Positions 1-9,586 of a DNA stretch of 64,000 bases are shown here, in pieces. This DNA is from Oceanobacillus saliphilus. Lineage in GTDB: Bacteria > Bacillota > Bacilli > Bacillales > Amphibacillaceae. Where the stretch lies: positions 281,011 to 345,010 of the forward strand of contig NZ_JALCZU010000002.1 in assembly GCF_023522835.1 (NCBI RefSeq). The letters are read 5' to 3'. The translations under genes and the position numbers were made by a program. The first letter of the stretch is position 1. Each line of letters opens with the position of its first letter. The notes below the pieces were generated by a model, which was given only the letters and a program-made list of their open reading frames with translations, had not been told where the DNA came from and ran no database searches.

Positions 1-1469
1 CGATTGAATTCATTTAACTCCTTTTCGTATTTTTCTTCCAAAGCTTTTATTAATCTACTTTCCAAGAAATCAATATCCCTGTATAAATAGAACAAGTTTT
101 TTTCACTCAATGCTCCCAAATCGTCTCGGATACCTTTGGCCACTTCTCTTAGCGGTTTATGCGCCTTTTCGATTACGGCTTTTATCTCAGTAGCAAGTTC
201 ATCAATTCTCGGGTCGCTTTTCGATTGCAGCCATTTGTCTTTTTCTTCCTTCACACCAACATTTATGGCTTCTGCTGTATCCATTCTGTATTTTTCAACA
301 ACTTTTACAATGTTGCTTTCCACGATTGTCATGGAAAGTCGAGGAAGTACGGGTGGCATTTTCAAGTCCAGTGTATGGAATGCTTGTTTAAGTGCAGCCC
401 AATACCCAACTTCTCCGGGACCGCCTATAAATGCCAATGTTGGAAAAAGCAACTCTTGCATGAGGGGGCGAGTTACAACATTATTACTGAGTAATTCTGG
501 CTCATTTTCAGCTGTTTCCATTAATTCATCCGTAGTTAAACGAATCTCATTCTGCTTACCGACCCAATCCCCTGATTCATCACGAGTAAGGAGAATCCGC
601 TCCTTATTTTTATGGTAGAAAAGATGACCATCCAAAGGACCGGCCTCTAGTGAAATCGTGTAGCCCTGTTCTTTAAGGTCTTTTAATGCAGCAAAAACTC
701 CCTCACTGATCCCAGGCTGATGCTTTATCATTTTTTGGAAATGGCTGCTTTCCAATTTTCTTACCTTACTATTACCAGAGTCAATTAATACAACTCCTTC
801 ATCCTTAAACACATGAAAAATAATTTGCGCAAAGAAATCAGCATATGTTTTAGATTGATTCTTCATGTCAACAATGGCTTTGTATAAATCTTTTGTATGT
901 ACCGTTTCTTCAAGCATTTCAAATAAATTGTCCACCCATTTCGAAAGTGCTTTCTGATCAATTGCTATATCTGAAACCGATCTTTTTTCCATCAAATGAT
1001 GTGCAAGCTTATATTTTTTCATTTGCGGCACATCAGGCAAATATACATGATTTATTTCATCAAAATCATGGTCTTCTCCCGCTATCCAAAATACGGGCAC
1101 GACAGGAATGCCCAGTTTATCTTCCTGCTGTCTTGCAAACTGAATAATGGAGATTAGTTTGTTGATGGTATACATCGGACCAGTCAATAGACCCGCCTGC
1201 TGTCCACCAATCACTGTAACACTCTTTGGATCATTCAGCTTATTAATATTGTTATGAGTGGATTGCGGGGCACCCCATGCTTCATTAATGGTATGTAAAA
1301 CATTCGTTAATTGCTCGCGGTTAAAATTAAGATCATCCAGATCCCTAAGTCTCTGTTCATAATCACTATAAGGATTGTAATCAAAAAATTCCATTACGCG
1401 TTTATGGTTTTTTCGGTAATCAGTGATCAGGCGACTTTGAGCTTTCAATTGTATAGGGTCGATATGCAT
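1..1469 (-). CDS. bshC: Bacillithiol synthase BshC (cysteine-adding enzyme), 3' end cut off by the window
   Basis: Known role: BshC joins cysteine to glucosaminyl-malate in the last step of bacillithiol synthesis in the cytoplasm. Translating the minus strand gives an open frame of about 489 codons that leaves the window on its left side; the family is about 540 residues, so roughly the last 50 are missing. The hallmark stretches VIGGQQAGLLTGPMYT and VFWIAGEDHDFDEINHV are present. Two in-frame ATGs lie close together, at 1478 and 1469. The AAGGAG sequence at about 1480-1485 abuts the first but sits about 10 nt before the second, so I chose 1469 (MHIDPIQL). Confidence 0.95.
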   Translation of the reverse strand, partial: MHIDPIQLKAQSRLITDYRKNHKRVMEFFDYNPYSDYEQRLRDLDDLNFNREQLTNVLHTINEAWGAPQSTHNNINKLNDPKSVTVIGGQQAGLLTGPMYTINKLISIIQFARQQEDKLGIPVVPVFWIAGEDHDFDEINHVYLPDVPQMKKYKLAHHLMEKRSVSDIAIDQKALSKWVDNLFEMLEETVHTKDLYKAIVDMKNQSKTYADFFAQIIFHVFKDEGVVLIDSGNSKVRKLESSHFQKMIKHQPGISEGVFAALKDLKEQGYTISLEAGPLDGHLFYHKNKERILLTRDESGDWVGKQNEIRLTTDELMETAENEPELLSNNVVTRPLMQELLFPTLAFIGGPGEVGYWAALKQAFHTLDLKMPPVLPRLSMTIVESNIVKVVEKYRMDTAEAINVGVKEEKDKWLQSKSDPRIDELATEIKAVIEKAHKPLREVAKGIRDDLGALSEKNLFYLYRDIDFLESRLIKALEEKYEKELNEFN

Positions 1470-1556
1470 TGATCCCATGCTCCTTCTATTCATAATGTAC
1501 AATCTGTATTGTACATAAGTTTCTATCTCATTTCATCTAATCTGTTTGACTATTGC

Positions 1557-1937
1557 TCAACTAAGAATTTTTTGAATGATACCAATCAATACAAGAACAA
1601 CGTACAACAACAAAAAAAGCAAAAATGAGAACCTCCAAATAATTTTCAAAGCTTTTCCCAATTCAACTTCTGTTCTTGTCTTCCATTGATAAATGATAAT
1701 GGCAGAAATAGATAGGATAAAGATAATAATCATCCAACTGATAAAACTCCGTTCAAAAATCAAATAAAGCAGCATTGATACAGCTATGACATAAAATGCA
1801 GTTGTCCAGTTGACAGCCGTATGAACTGCTTTTAGTTTCTTATTATGTATTTTTACTGAAGCTAAATAAACCAGGATCGTTGCGATAAACGGAATGGTAA
1901 TAAAAATTGATATAATATAGATGATGTATTCGAACAT
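1557..1937 (-). CDS. DUF3397 family membrane protein
   Basis: A 126-residue, very hydrophobic protein with about four membrane helices and short basic loops (HNKKLKAVH near residue 31-39, KTRTE near 86-90). Its size and place directly upstream of bshC in the same direction fit the DUF3397 family, which often neighbours bshC in Bacilli. No function is known for that family. An AGAAGGG element lies about 13 nt before the ATG, a loose spacing. The family call rests on context and overall look, not on a motif. Confidence 0.65.
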   Translation of the reverse strand: MFEYIIYIISIFITIPFIATILVYLASVKIHNKKLKAVHTAVNWTTAFYVIAVSMLLYLIFERSFISWMIIIFILSISAIIIYQWKTRTEVELGKALKIIWRFSFLLFLLLYVVLVLIGIIQKILS

Positions 1938-2323
1938 ACTTTTATTTTTCCCTTCTTCGATTTCCTTTCCACTTAAGAAGTCCTCACAACGAATGTTTCA
2001 AGAAATTTGTTAGCCACTACACGTACGAACCGTTCTCAATTCCCATTTTTTATTGTATCAGATAATAAACCATCGTGGCATAAATACTCTATATATTAAT
2101 TCAACTAATCTGTAACTCTAGTCAACTTAGAACTCTTTTATTAGTCAGAAAGTCGAGTTACATATTCATGGATTGGTACCCCGCATTCCAACCCCTAAAT
2201 AATTTCAAAATTATCACTTTTATATTATAATAGCGTTGTATTGCTATGTAAATTTCATTAACAAGACAGACGCTTCCTACAAGGGGTATGGAAGTGGAAA
2301 ATTAACGAATGGGGGAAATTTTT
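1938..2323. other. Intergenic region between divergent DUF3397 and ylbP genes
   Basis: No reading frame with a ribosome binding site is visible. The stretch is AT-rich and must hold the promoters of both flanking genes; a TATAAT-like sequence lies near 2224-2230 upstream of ylbP. An imperfect inverted repeat (GTAACTC near 2111 and GAGTTAC near 2155) is present but too weak to name. Confidence 0.5.
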
Positions 2324-2797
2324 ATGGAACATATTAAAGTTGAAAATCTTTTAGTTAATTATAAGACGCTTGAAAAGTTCAAGAGATTCAAAGAATACGG
2401 GAATCAAGAGCTGACGATGATGGAAGATTTGCAGAATAATATCATTGAAAATGATAGTAAATCTCCATTCTTCGGGATTTACCACGGTAACAACCTGATT
2501 GCCCGAATGAGTTTGTATGAGGTAAATAAGAAGTATGACTATTATTTTGAACCACCTCAAGACTATCTGACCATTTGGAAACTTGAGGTACTTCCCGATT
2601 ATCAGGGGAGAGGCTACGGAAAAGCTATGGTAGACTTTGCAAAAGGCTTTAAACTTCCGATAAAAACAAGTCCACGAATTAATTCACATGGGTTCTGGGA
2701 AAAAATGGGGTTTGTAAAGGCGCACTATGAGATGGAAAGAGACTTAGGGGAAAATCCGCTGATTTGGCTTCCTGATGGTGTTATGGAAAAGAGCTAA
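2324..2797 (+). CDS. ylbP: GNAT-family N-acetyltransferase YlbP
   Basis: The protein (157 residues from the chosen start) has the acetyl-CoA pyrophosphate-binding signature of GNAT enzymes, LPDYQGRGYGKAMVDFAKG, preceded by the typical strand IWKLEVLP. The opening KVENLLVNYKTLEKFKRFKEYGNQEL matches B. subtilis YlbP as I remember it, and the gene sits in the ylb cluster. The substrate is unknown. An earlier in-frame ATG at 2309 overlaps the GGGGG element that I take as the ribosome binding site for the ATG at 2324, so 2324 is preferred. Confidence 0.85.
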   Translation: MEHIKVENLLVNYKTLEKFKRFKEYGNQELTMMEDLQNNIIENDSKSPFFGIYHGNNLIARMSLYEVNKKYDYYFEPPQDYLTIWKLEVLPDYQGRGYGKAMVDFAKGFKLPIKTSPRINSHGFWEKMGFVKAHYEMERDLGENPLIWLPDGVMEKS

Positions 2798-2851
2798 ATC
2801 ATAACTACAAGCATTGGTTTTATCTATCTGCATCAGACCTTAATCACAAAA

Positions 2852-2887
2852 AAAAGACATGAAGGTTGTTTCCCATTCATGTCTTTT
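2852..2887. terminator. Bidirectional intrinsic terminator between ylbP and gerR
   Basis: A perfect 12-bp stem (AAAAGACATGAA and TTCATGTCTTTT) with a 12-nt loop lies between two convergent genes, with A/T runs at both ends. Confidence 0.85.
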
Positions 2888-2917
2888 CGTTTGTAAATAC
2901 AAGCACACCGTCGGGAT

Positions 2918-3394
2918 TTAATCCCCATTTTTAACCCAGGACCATAATTTATTCATTTCCTGCCATGCATTATCATAACGCTGTAATTGACTTTTCAACT
3001 TTTCATTCTCTCTCTGCAAGTATTCCACTTTTTCCTGATTTACTTTATTAGCTGCATTTTCCCCTTCTGGAAATTGCGATTTCATTTTTTTAAGTAGTTG
3101 TATGGCAGAATCTATTGTATACTTCTCTTCTGTTTCGTTAGGATCAGAAATAACTCCAACTTTTTTTAATCCATTTTTTCTTTCCTCTTTTGCCGATTGT
3201 ATAGCATGCTGATATTGCTTTCTAATTGTAGCATTCCATCTGAATCCACACGCAGCTGATGTACGGGAAAGCTGATTTGCAACTTCTTTAAATGCTTCAA
3301 GCTGTGTTCTACCTTCCCGGATAAATTGTAATACTGTTTCCGCAAGAATTAAATCCTCATCATTTGTCCAGGCATCCTGTCTCGTATCATTCAT
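2918..3394 (-). CDS. gerR: RsfA/GerR-type sporulation transcription factor (YlbO)
   Basis: A 158-residue protein with an N-terminal Myb/SANT-like helix-turn-helix: W10, the TNDEDLILAETVLQFI helix, and GFRWNATIRKQY near residues 50-61. A linker follows and then a C-terminal coiled coil (VEYLQRENEKLKSQLQRYDNAW). This is the layout of RsfA and its paralogue YlbO (GerR), which tune sigma-E and sigma-F/G genes during sporulation in B. subtilis. The place in the ylb cluster points to GerR. The start has a strong AGGAGGGG site 6 nt upstream. Confidence 0.78.
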   Translation of the reverse strand: MNDTRQDAWTNDEDLILAETVLQFIREGRTQLEAFKEVANQLSRTSAACGFRWNATIRKQYQHAIQSAKEERKNGLKKVGVISDPNETEEKYTIDSAIQLLKKMKSQFPEGENAANKVNQEKVEYLQRENEKLKSQLQRYDNAWQEMNKLWSWVKNGD

Positions 3395-3458
3395 AACACC
3401 CCTCCTAATATGTTTGCTATCAATGTATGCAAAAAATAGGGGTGCTAGAATAGGTTTC

Positions 3459-4220
3459 TTATTTCCTCGTTAAAAATTTTTGTACGGCATCCTTGTGTTC
3501 TGAGGAATCCCAAAGACTTGCAGCATGTTGAACTTCCTCATCCATCCAATCTGATAAATCGGTAACTATTATCTTTTTCAAATACTGTTTTTTAAGCAGA
3601 ATCATTTGTTTATAGGATTTGGAAATATAATCAGCTAATAGTGCATGACGATTATTCCAATCATTTTTACTTACAATTCGATGTATCCAGCCCTGTTCCT
3701 TTAATTCGTCAGCTTTATAGGTCTTACCTTCCATTAACCATTGCATTGCAAAACTTTGATTGACTTTTTGATATAAAATTTCTCCTCCTCCCCAACCAGG
3801 GAGAATACCAAGGTTAGTCTGCACAAAACCGAATTTGGTGTCTTCTTTTGCAATTCTGATATCACAAGCCGTTGCAATTTCACAGCCTCCACCTACAGCA
3901 TCACCATTTAACAAACAAATTGTCGGAACTGGAAACGTTAAAATCTGATAGATTAATTCCTTCATTGGATGCAATACTGCATAAGCAGCTTCTGTTGAAA
4001 GATCGGCATGCAATTCATTTAAATCCCCACCTGCTGAGAACATTTTTTCACCAGCACCGGTTATAATCAAAAATTTAATTGAATCCTCCCTCGCCTCTTG
4101 AAGACAGACCGATAATTGATTCCTCATCACTTTTGAAATGGCATTCCGCTTATCCGGCCTATTTAGACAGATTTCCCCATATCCATAATCGTTGCTTTCG
4201 TAAGTAACAAATTCCTCCAC
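3459..4220 (-). CDS. Enoyl-CoA hydratase/isomerase (crotonase) family protein
   Basis: A 253-residue crotonase fold. It has the oxyanion-hole segments FSAGGDL (61-67) and NGDAVGGGCEIATACD (105-120), then FVQTNLGILPGWGGG. Of the two catalytic glutamates of classical enoyl-CoA hydratase, E114 is kept but the second position (QPEILLG in mitochondrial crotonase) reads Q134, so simple hydration of crotonyl-CoA is doubtful; an isomerase, thioesterase or other crotonase reaction is possible. Translation starts at GTG with GGGGGATG about 5 nt before it. It lies between gerR and rpmF, where B. subtilis has no such gene. Confidence 0.8.
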   Translation of the reverse strand: MEEFVTYESNDYGYGEICLNRPDKRNAISKVMRNQLSVCLQEAREDSIKFLIITGAGEKMFSAGGDLNELHADLSTEAAYAVLHPMKELIYQILTFPVPTICLLNGDAVGGGCEIATACDIRIAKEDTKFGFVQTNLGILPGWGGGEILYQKVNQSFAMQWLMEGKTYKADELKEQGWIHRIVSKNDWNNRHALLADYISKSYKQMILLKKQYLKKIIVTDLSDWMDEEVQHAASLWDSSEHKDAVQKFLTRK

Positions 4221-4270
4221 GTAAACATCCCCCTACACTTTCCCTATCATACTATATAGATTAGATACAG

Positions 4271-4366
4271 ATTAGAAAACTAAGTTGTCATCAAACCTTT
4301 CGGTGACAGCCTTCGTTGCTCTTATGCCAGGTAAGAAGGTTTTATACTTTTCTATCTGCGAACTAA
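4271..4366 (+). repeat. Dispersed intergenic repeat family B, copy 1
   Basis: About 95 bp beginning ATTAGAAAACT, with the core TTTCGGTGA, GTTGC and CTTATGC and then an imperfect hairpin around TTTTATAC. The first 57 bases match the copy at 35442 except at about nine positions. It abuts the rpmF terminator on the side where minus-strand transcripts end. Confidence 0.75.
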
Positions 4367-4370
4367 AAAA

Positions 4371-4395
4371 ACAGACCACAATAATTGTGATCTGT
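4371..4395 (-). terminator. Terminator of the ylbN-rpmF transcript
   Basis: A 10-bp stem with one mismatch (ACAGACCACA and TGTGATCTGT), followed in the minus direction by a run of T (4364-4370 read as A on the plus strand). Confidence 0.8.
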
Positions 4396-4404
4396 TTCTT
4401 TACA

Positions 4405-4578
4405 TTAGTCGTTAACTACTTCTTTCCCGTCATAATGTCCGCAAGATTTGCAAACATGGTGCGGTTTTGTTAATTCTCCACAATTTGAACACTCTACCAT
4501 GCCAGGTACGTGTAATTTTTTATGAGTACGACGTTGATTCTTAACTTTTTTTGACGTTCTTTGCTTAGGTACTGCCAT
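4405..4578 (-). CDS. rpmF: 50S ribosomal protein L32
   Basis: A 57-residue basic protein read directly from the sequence: [17 protein letters not shown] at the start and four cysteines as CSNC (30-33) and CKSC (43-46), i.e. the zinc-binding form of L32. It is a component of the large ribosomal subunit. AAGGAGGTG precedes the ATG. It follows ylbN by 44 bp and is probably cotranscribed with it, the usual bacterial pairing. Confidence 0.97.
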   Translation of the reverse strand: MAVPKQRTSKKVKNQRRTHKKLHVPGMVECSNCGELTKPHHVCKSCGHYDGKEVVND

Positions 4579-4622
4579 GACTTACACCTCCTTCAAATGA
4601 AAGTAAAACTTGAATACAATTC

Positions 4623-5156
4623 TTATTTTTCTTTCTTTTTATTTTCAAGCAACGATTCCAATTTTCTCAAACGGGGATCTATTGTCTTTTCTACTTTTAC
4701 ATCTTCTGAAACGAATTCCCATCCATTCCCTTGAGAAGGAGCTCCTCCTTCAGGATCAGCCTCATTTGAAAAAACCCGAAAAGGAATTTCCAATATAATA
4801 TTTTCCTCGATATATGGAGTTAAGTCAAGAACTTCTCCATCTATTAGATGAATTTCATGTTCTGCTTCATCACTTCCATAATAGGAAGACGTGGTAAATA
4901 TTTCGTCTGCTTTAATGGAGAAAGGATAAGGAACATCCACTAATGTTCTCGCGCAAGGCAATATCATTTCCCCTTCGATTGTAAAAGAGAAAAAAAACTG
5001 GTCTCCTTGAATGTCAGCTTTCCCATGAACCCTGACAGGCTTTATTTCGCGAATATCATTGTTCATTGTTTCCAGGTCGGACACATTCACCATTTCATCA
5101 AATTCAAATGGTTTGTTAACCGCATTTTTTCTGATTTGGCTCAGTGTTAATTTCAT
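4623..5156 (-). CDS. ylbN: YceD/DUF177 family protein YlbN
   Basis: A 177-residue acidic protein of the YceD (DUF177) family, widely encoded next to rpmF; in plants and some bacteria relatives are linked to 23S rRNA accumulation. The segment GEMILPCARTLVDVPYPFS (around residues 65-83) holds the conserved cysteine region, and the C-terminal end reads IDPRLRKLESLL, typical of the family. The upstream GTG at 5165 is part of the AGAGGTGAT ribosome binding site, so the ATG at 5156 (MKLTLSQIRKN) is the start. Confidence 0.88.
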   Translation of the reverse strand: MKLTLSQIRKNAVNKPFEFDEMVNVSDLETMNNDIREIKPVRVHGKADIQGDQFFFSFTIEGEMILPCARTLVDVPYPFSIKADEIFTTSSYYGSDEAEHEIHLIDGEVLDLTPYIEENIILEIPFRVFSNEADPEGGAPSQGNGWEFVSEDVKVEKTIDPRLRKLESLLENKKKEK

Positions 5157-5338
5157 TACGATCACCTCTAGGCAACAAGAGTTATTTTAAAAGAAAAAAG
5201 AACTTTTGTCAACATATTTTCTTTACACATACTTCTATATTTCCCGCTTCTATCCTTAATAATCATATAATACTCCTAGATGCACGACAACTAATAATTT
5301 GTTACAATGATTAACATCCAATCCTAGGAGATGAAAAT

Positions 5339-6556
5339 ATGAATGCTTGTGGTCTGATTGTCGAATATAACCCATTCCATAACGGGCATGTCTACCATAT
5401 TGAAGAAGCACGCAAAGCATCTGGTGCAGACTGCATGATTGCTGTGATGAGCGGCAATTTCCTTCAGCGCGGAGAGCCCGCAGTCATAGACAAATTCCAC
5501 CGTGCTCAAGCTGCTTTACGGACAGGTATTGATATTGTTCTTGAGTTGCCCTACCTATATGCTGTGCAAAATAGTGATTTATTTGCAGATGGCGCTGTTA
5601 AAACATTAAATGAAATTGGTGTCACCAGTATTTGTTTTGGAAGCGAATCTGGATCCATTTCTAATTTTATAACGAGCTATCATAACGTTAAAGAAAATCA
5701 GGCCACTTTTAAAACAACACTTAAACAATTTTTGAATAAAGGTTTTTCTTTCCCTGAAGCCAGTAAGCATGCCTATAAAAGTATCGGTCTGACTGGAGAA
5801 AGGATGGATCTTTCAAAGCCCAATAATATTCTGGGTTACAGTTATGTAAAAACAATACTGGAAAACAACCTGCCAATTACACCATTAACCATACAACGAA
5901 CAAACAATGATTTTCACGATAAAATCATTTCTAGCACGATTGCCAGTGCTACAAGCATCAGAGGTGAGCTATTAAAACATGATTCACTGACATCAAATAT
6001 AGTACCCACGATACCGGAAGAAACCGCAAATCAATTAAAGATATACAGGGAAAAGTCTTCCGTTTGGCATGAGTGGGAAAAATACTTTCCCCTCCTTTCC
6101 TATCGTGTATTGACAATGACAGCATCTGAGATTGCAGCCATACATGATGTAGAGGAAGGTCTGGAAAACCGAATTCTAAAAACAGCGCAGAAAGCAACAT
6201 CCTTCCATGACTGGATGGAAGCAATCAAAACAAAACGTTATACATGGACACGGATTCAGCGCATCTTCGTACATATTTTAACAAATACAAAAAAAGCAGA
6301 CATGGAGAGCGTATACCATCCTTCCATTCCATATGTTCGGCTGCTTGGAATGACAGAAACGGGGCGCGAGTATTTAAACAAACAAAAAAAGTTAATGAAT
6401 GTACCACTTATTTCCAAATTAACTCGTAACCAGTCAGACGCCTTATCTATGGAAGAAAAGGCTGCTAATGCTTATTATAGTATACTTCCTACCCAAAAAA
6501 GAAACCTACTGTTTAAGCAGGAGTTACAGGCACCAATCATTTCAACGAAAATATAA
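5339..6556 (+). CDS. tmcAL: tRNA(Met) cytidine acetate ligase TmcAL (YlbM)
   Basis: TmcAL uses acetate and ATP to make N4-acetylcytidine at the wobble base of elongator tRNA-Met. The 405-residue length fits. The nucleotidyltransferase HxGH-like motif is present as EYNPFHNGHVYHI (residues 9-21). Other family stretches are CMIAVMSGNFLQRGEPAVIDKFHRA and SKPNNILGYSYVK. It is divergent from ylbN, with GGAGATGAAAAT before the ATG. Confidence 0.94.
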   Translation: MNACGLIVEYNPFHNGHVYHIEEARKASGADCMIAVMSGNFLQRGEPAVIDKFHRAQAALRTGIDIVLELPYLYAVQNSDLFADGAVKTLNEIGVTSICFGSESGSISNFITSYHNVKENQATFKTTLKQFLNKGFSFPEASKHAYKSIGLTGERMDLSKPNNILGYSYVKTILENNLPITPLTIQRTNNDFHDKIISSTIASATSIRGELLKHDSLTSNIVPTIPEETANQLKIYREKSSVWHEWEKYFPLLSYRVLTMTASEIAAIHDVEEGLENRILKTAQKATSFHDWMEAIKTKRYTWTRIQRIFVHILTNTKKADMESVYHPSIPYVRLLGMTETGREYLNKQKKLMNVPLISKLTRNQSDALSMEEKAANAYYSILPTQKRNLLFKQELQAPIISTKI

Positions 6557-6582
6557 GCGCCTTAAATTAAAATGAAAGTGTT

Positions 6583-6623
6583 ATGCACCCAAAAGTAACG
6601 TAAACTTGACTGTTTGGGTGCAT
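6583..6623. terminator. Inverted repeat between tmcAL and ylbL, probable terminator
   Basis: An 11-bp perfect stem (ATGCACCCAAA and TTTGGGTGCAT) with a 19-nt loop between convergent genes. It lacks a long T run, so efficiency is uncertain. Confidence 0.55.
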
Positions 6624-6644
6624 TACAATATAAGGTTAAAGGAG

Positions 6645-7661
6645 TTACTGCAACTGCTGTAAGTAGTTCAAAGCGTCCTCAAAGGTGTCGACAGGGACAA
6701 TTTCCATATCGGTACCAATCTCCTCTGCAGTCTTTACCGCAAGTTGATAGTTTGAATTGTGAGCATCATTTTCGTTAGGGGCAAAGAAAATATCGATTCC
6801 TTCTCTGTCAGCAGCTACAATTTTTTTATCAATACCCCCGATACGAAGAACATTTCCATCATAGTCCACTTCACCAGTACCAGCTATTTCCTTCCCCTTC
6901 GTCAAATCTTCCTCTGTTAATTGATCATAAATTTCTAATGAAAACATTAATCCTGCACTCGGACCTCCAATATTTCCACTTGAAAATTTAATTTCTGGTT
7001 GAACTGTCACATTCCTGTCGGTTACGAGGCTGATTCCAATCCCTACTTTATTATCAATATCACTAAATTCTTCCAGCGTAATAGCTTCATGAATTGTTTC
7101 ATCATCCCGAACAAATTCAATCGTAATGATATCACTTGCCTGTAACGCATCAACATAGTCAATTAAGTCTCCAGCTTCTTTTATCTCTATACCGTCTATG
7201 CCGATAATACGGTCACCGGTTTGAAGGATTCCCTCTGCAGGCATACCTTCGACGACCAATACAACATATACCCCATTATACTCAATTGTGATATCTCCCC
7301 CTGCCGCTTCATATGCTACAACAGTTGCAGCTTCCTGTGAGCTTTCCATCACCTGAAGTTGTACATGCATGTAATCATCCTGGGAGATTCCTTCTGGAAA
7401 AACCTGCTCCAATGGGATAATTTCCTGATACGATAAAAATTTCGCGAATACATACTGTAACGGTGTAGCCTGCAGCCCGCTCACAGTCACGAGATGCATA
7501 TCTCCTTTACTTTCATATCCCTCTGCAACTTCGACGATTGGGTTCAATGGATTCGCTCCACCGGGCTTTTGAATGTAATAAGGTAATTGATATATACCTA
7601 AAAAGTATATGATGGAAACCATAATTATAAAAAATATGATATTTCTTTTGGTTAATTTCAT
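6645..7661 (-). CDS. ylbL: YlbL/SepM-type membrane-anchored PDZ-Lon (S16) protease
   Basis: A 338-residue protein with one N-terminal membrane helix (about 7-25), a PDZ domain (about 125-190; GMPAEGILQTGDRIIGIDG) and a C-terminal Lon-type protease domain. The Ser-Lys dyad is visible as GGPSAG (S235) and GGIDKK (K279/K280). In streptococci SepM trims a peptide pheromone; in B. subtilis YlbL takes part with CtpA in removing the cell-division inhibitor YneA. It is convergent with tmcAL. Confidence 0.92.
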   Translation of the reverse strand: MKLTKRNIIFFIIMVSIIYFLGIYQLPYYIQKPGGANPLNPIVEVAEGYESKGDMHLVTVSGLQATPLQYVFAKFLSYQEIIPLEQVFPEGISQDDYMHVQLQVMESSQEAATVVAYEAAGGDITIEYNGVYVVLVVEGMPAEGILQTGDRIIGIDGIEIKEAGDLIDYVDALQASDIITIEFVRDDETIHEAITLEEFSDIDNKVGIGISLVTDRNVTVQPEIKFSSGNIGGPSAGLMFSLEIYDQLTEEDLTKGKEIAGTGEVDYDGNVLRIGGIDKKIVAADREGIDIFFAPNENDAHNSNYQLAVKTAEEIGTDMEIVPVDTFEDALNYLQQLQ

Positions 7662-7852
7662 CGTGCAGTCTGCTCCTTCCTATCCTCTTAAAACAATTCT
7701 TTAACATATGTATGGAATATTTAACCTATGTATGAGCGTATATTGTACAGACCTGTTCTTAATCGATTGATCGGTTAAAACAAGCTAGAATAATTCTACT
7801 ACTAACAAAATAAGTTGTACAGAGCTTGGCTCATTATTTAGGGGGCTTTCTA

Positions 7853-9058
7853 TTGAAGCAAATAATAAAAACTTTTATTTATTCAGGTTCTACAATTCTT
7901 TTAACTATTTGTCTTATCAATTTCCCTGACCAGGCACTGGAAGCTGCCATTCGAGGTTTGAATATGTGGTGGGAGGTCGTATTTCCTTCATTGCTTCCAT
8001 TTTTTATTACTGCTGAATTATTACTTGCATTTGGAGTTGTTAAATTTATTGGGATATTGTTCGAACCAATCATGCGTCCGTTATTTAATGTCCCAGGTGC
8101 CGGTAGTTTCGGCTGGATGATGGGCATGGCAAGTGGTTATCCAACTGGAGCGAAAATCACGGCGCGTTTGCGGGAAGAGAAACAGTTGACTAAGATTGAA
8201 GCAGAAAGACTTGTTTCTTTTACGAATAATTCCAGTCCTTTATTCATTTTTGGAGCGATCTCAGCAGGATTTTTTCACGATTTAAAAATGGGAACTCTTT
8301 TAGCATTTTGCCATTATGTCAGTAATGCTTTTGTCGGGATTTGCATGCGATTTCATGGGAGAAAGGAATCTAGCCATTATCGAATGGAAGAGCGCAGTAC
8401 AAACGGAATTCCAATGGTAAGAGCTTTTAAGGAAATGCATCAAACGCGTATGAAGGAGAACAAACCATTAGGTGAAATTCTCGGTGATGCCGTTTTAAAT
8501 TCCATTAAAACATTAGTCATGGTTGGAGGATTTATTATACTGTTTTCAGTCCTAATAAAATTATTGTTTTTGGTTGGCATCACACCGGCGATTGCAGCAA
8601 TTTTCGAACCACTTTTAAAAGGATTCGGGTTTTCTGCAGATTTAGCACTTCCCTTCTTTTCAGGACTGTTTGAAATTACGATCGGAGCAAACATGATATC
8701 TCAAACAACAGCAGATTCATTGCTGCAAAAAGCGATACTGGTAAGTTTCATTCTTGGTTTTAATGGATTATCCATCCATGCACAAGTAGCCAGTATTCTC
8801 GCAAGAACGGATATTAGATATGCACCGTATTTCTTTGCCCGGTTATTGCATGGAACTTTTGCAGTCATCTTAACAATCATCTTATATAAACCACTATACT
8901 TGGACAGGCGTACACTCGAACTGTATGAAATACCTGTTTCAACGGAATTGGTCACAGATAACATATGGCTTATTATCCTTCAGTATTTGCAAGGGTTCGG
9001 TCCACTAATTACTATTTGTTTCCTAGGAATTGCTGCAGTTATTTTATACAAAAGAAAT

Positions 9059-9064
<6 letters not shown>
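7853..9064 (+). CDS. ylbJ: Sporulation integral membrane protein YlbJ
   Basis: About 403 residues with roughly eight membrane helices; the segments FPSLLPFFITAELLLAFG, SGYPTGAKI and GLFEITIGANMIS are typical of the YlbJ/nucleoside-recognition (Gate) domain. YlbJ is made in the mother cell under sigma-E in B. subtilis and is needed for heat-resistant spores. An earlier TTG at 7826 has no ribosome binding site; the TTG at 7853 has GGGGG 8 nt upstream and gives a length close to the 408 of B. subtilis. The ylbK gene that follows in B. subtilis is absent. Confidence 0.9.

Positions 9065-9586
<522 letters not shown>

Noticed and set aside
136-618. Plus-strand open frames of 160 and 111 codons at the left end
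   Set aside because: They lie opposite bshC, whose translation has clear family motifs; the plus-strand products have low-complexity composition and no ribosome binding site.
2111-2161. Inverted repeat GTAACTC/GAGTTAC as another copy of element D
   Set aside because: Only 7 bp pair perfectly and the rest does not match the ends of element D.
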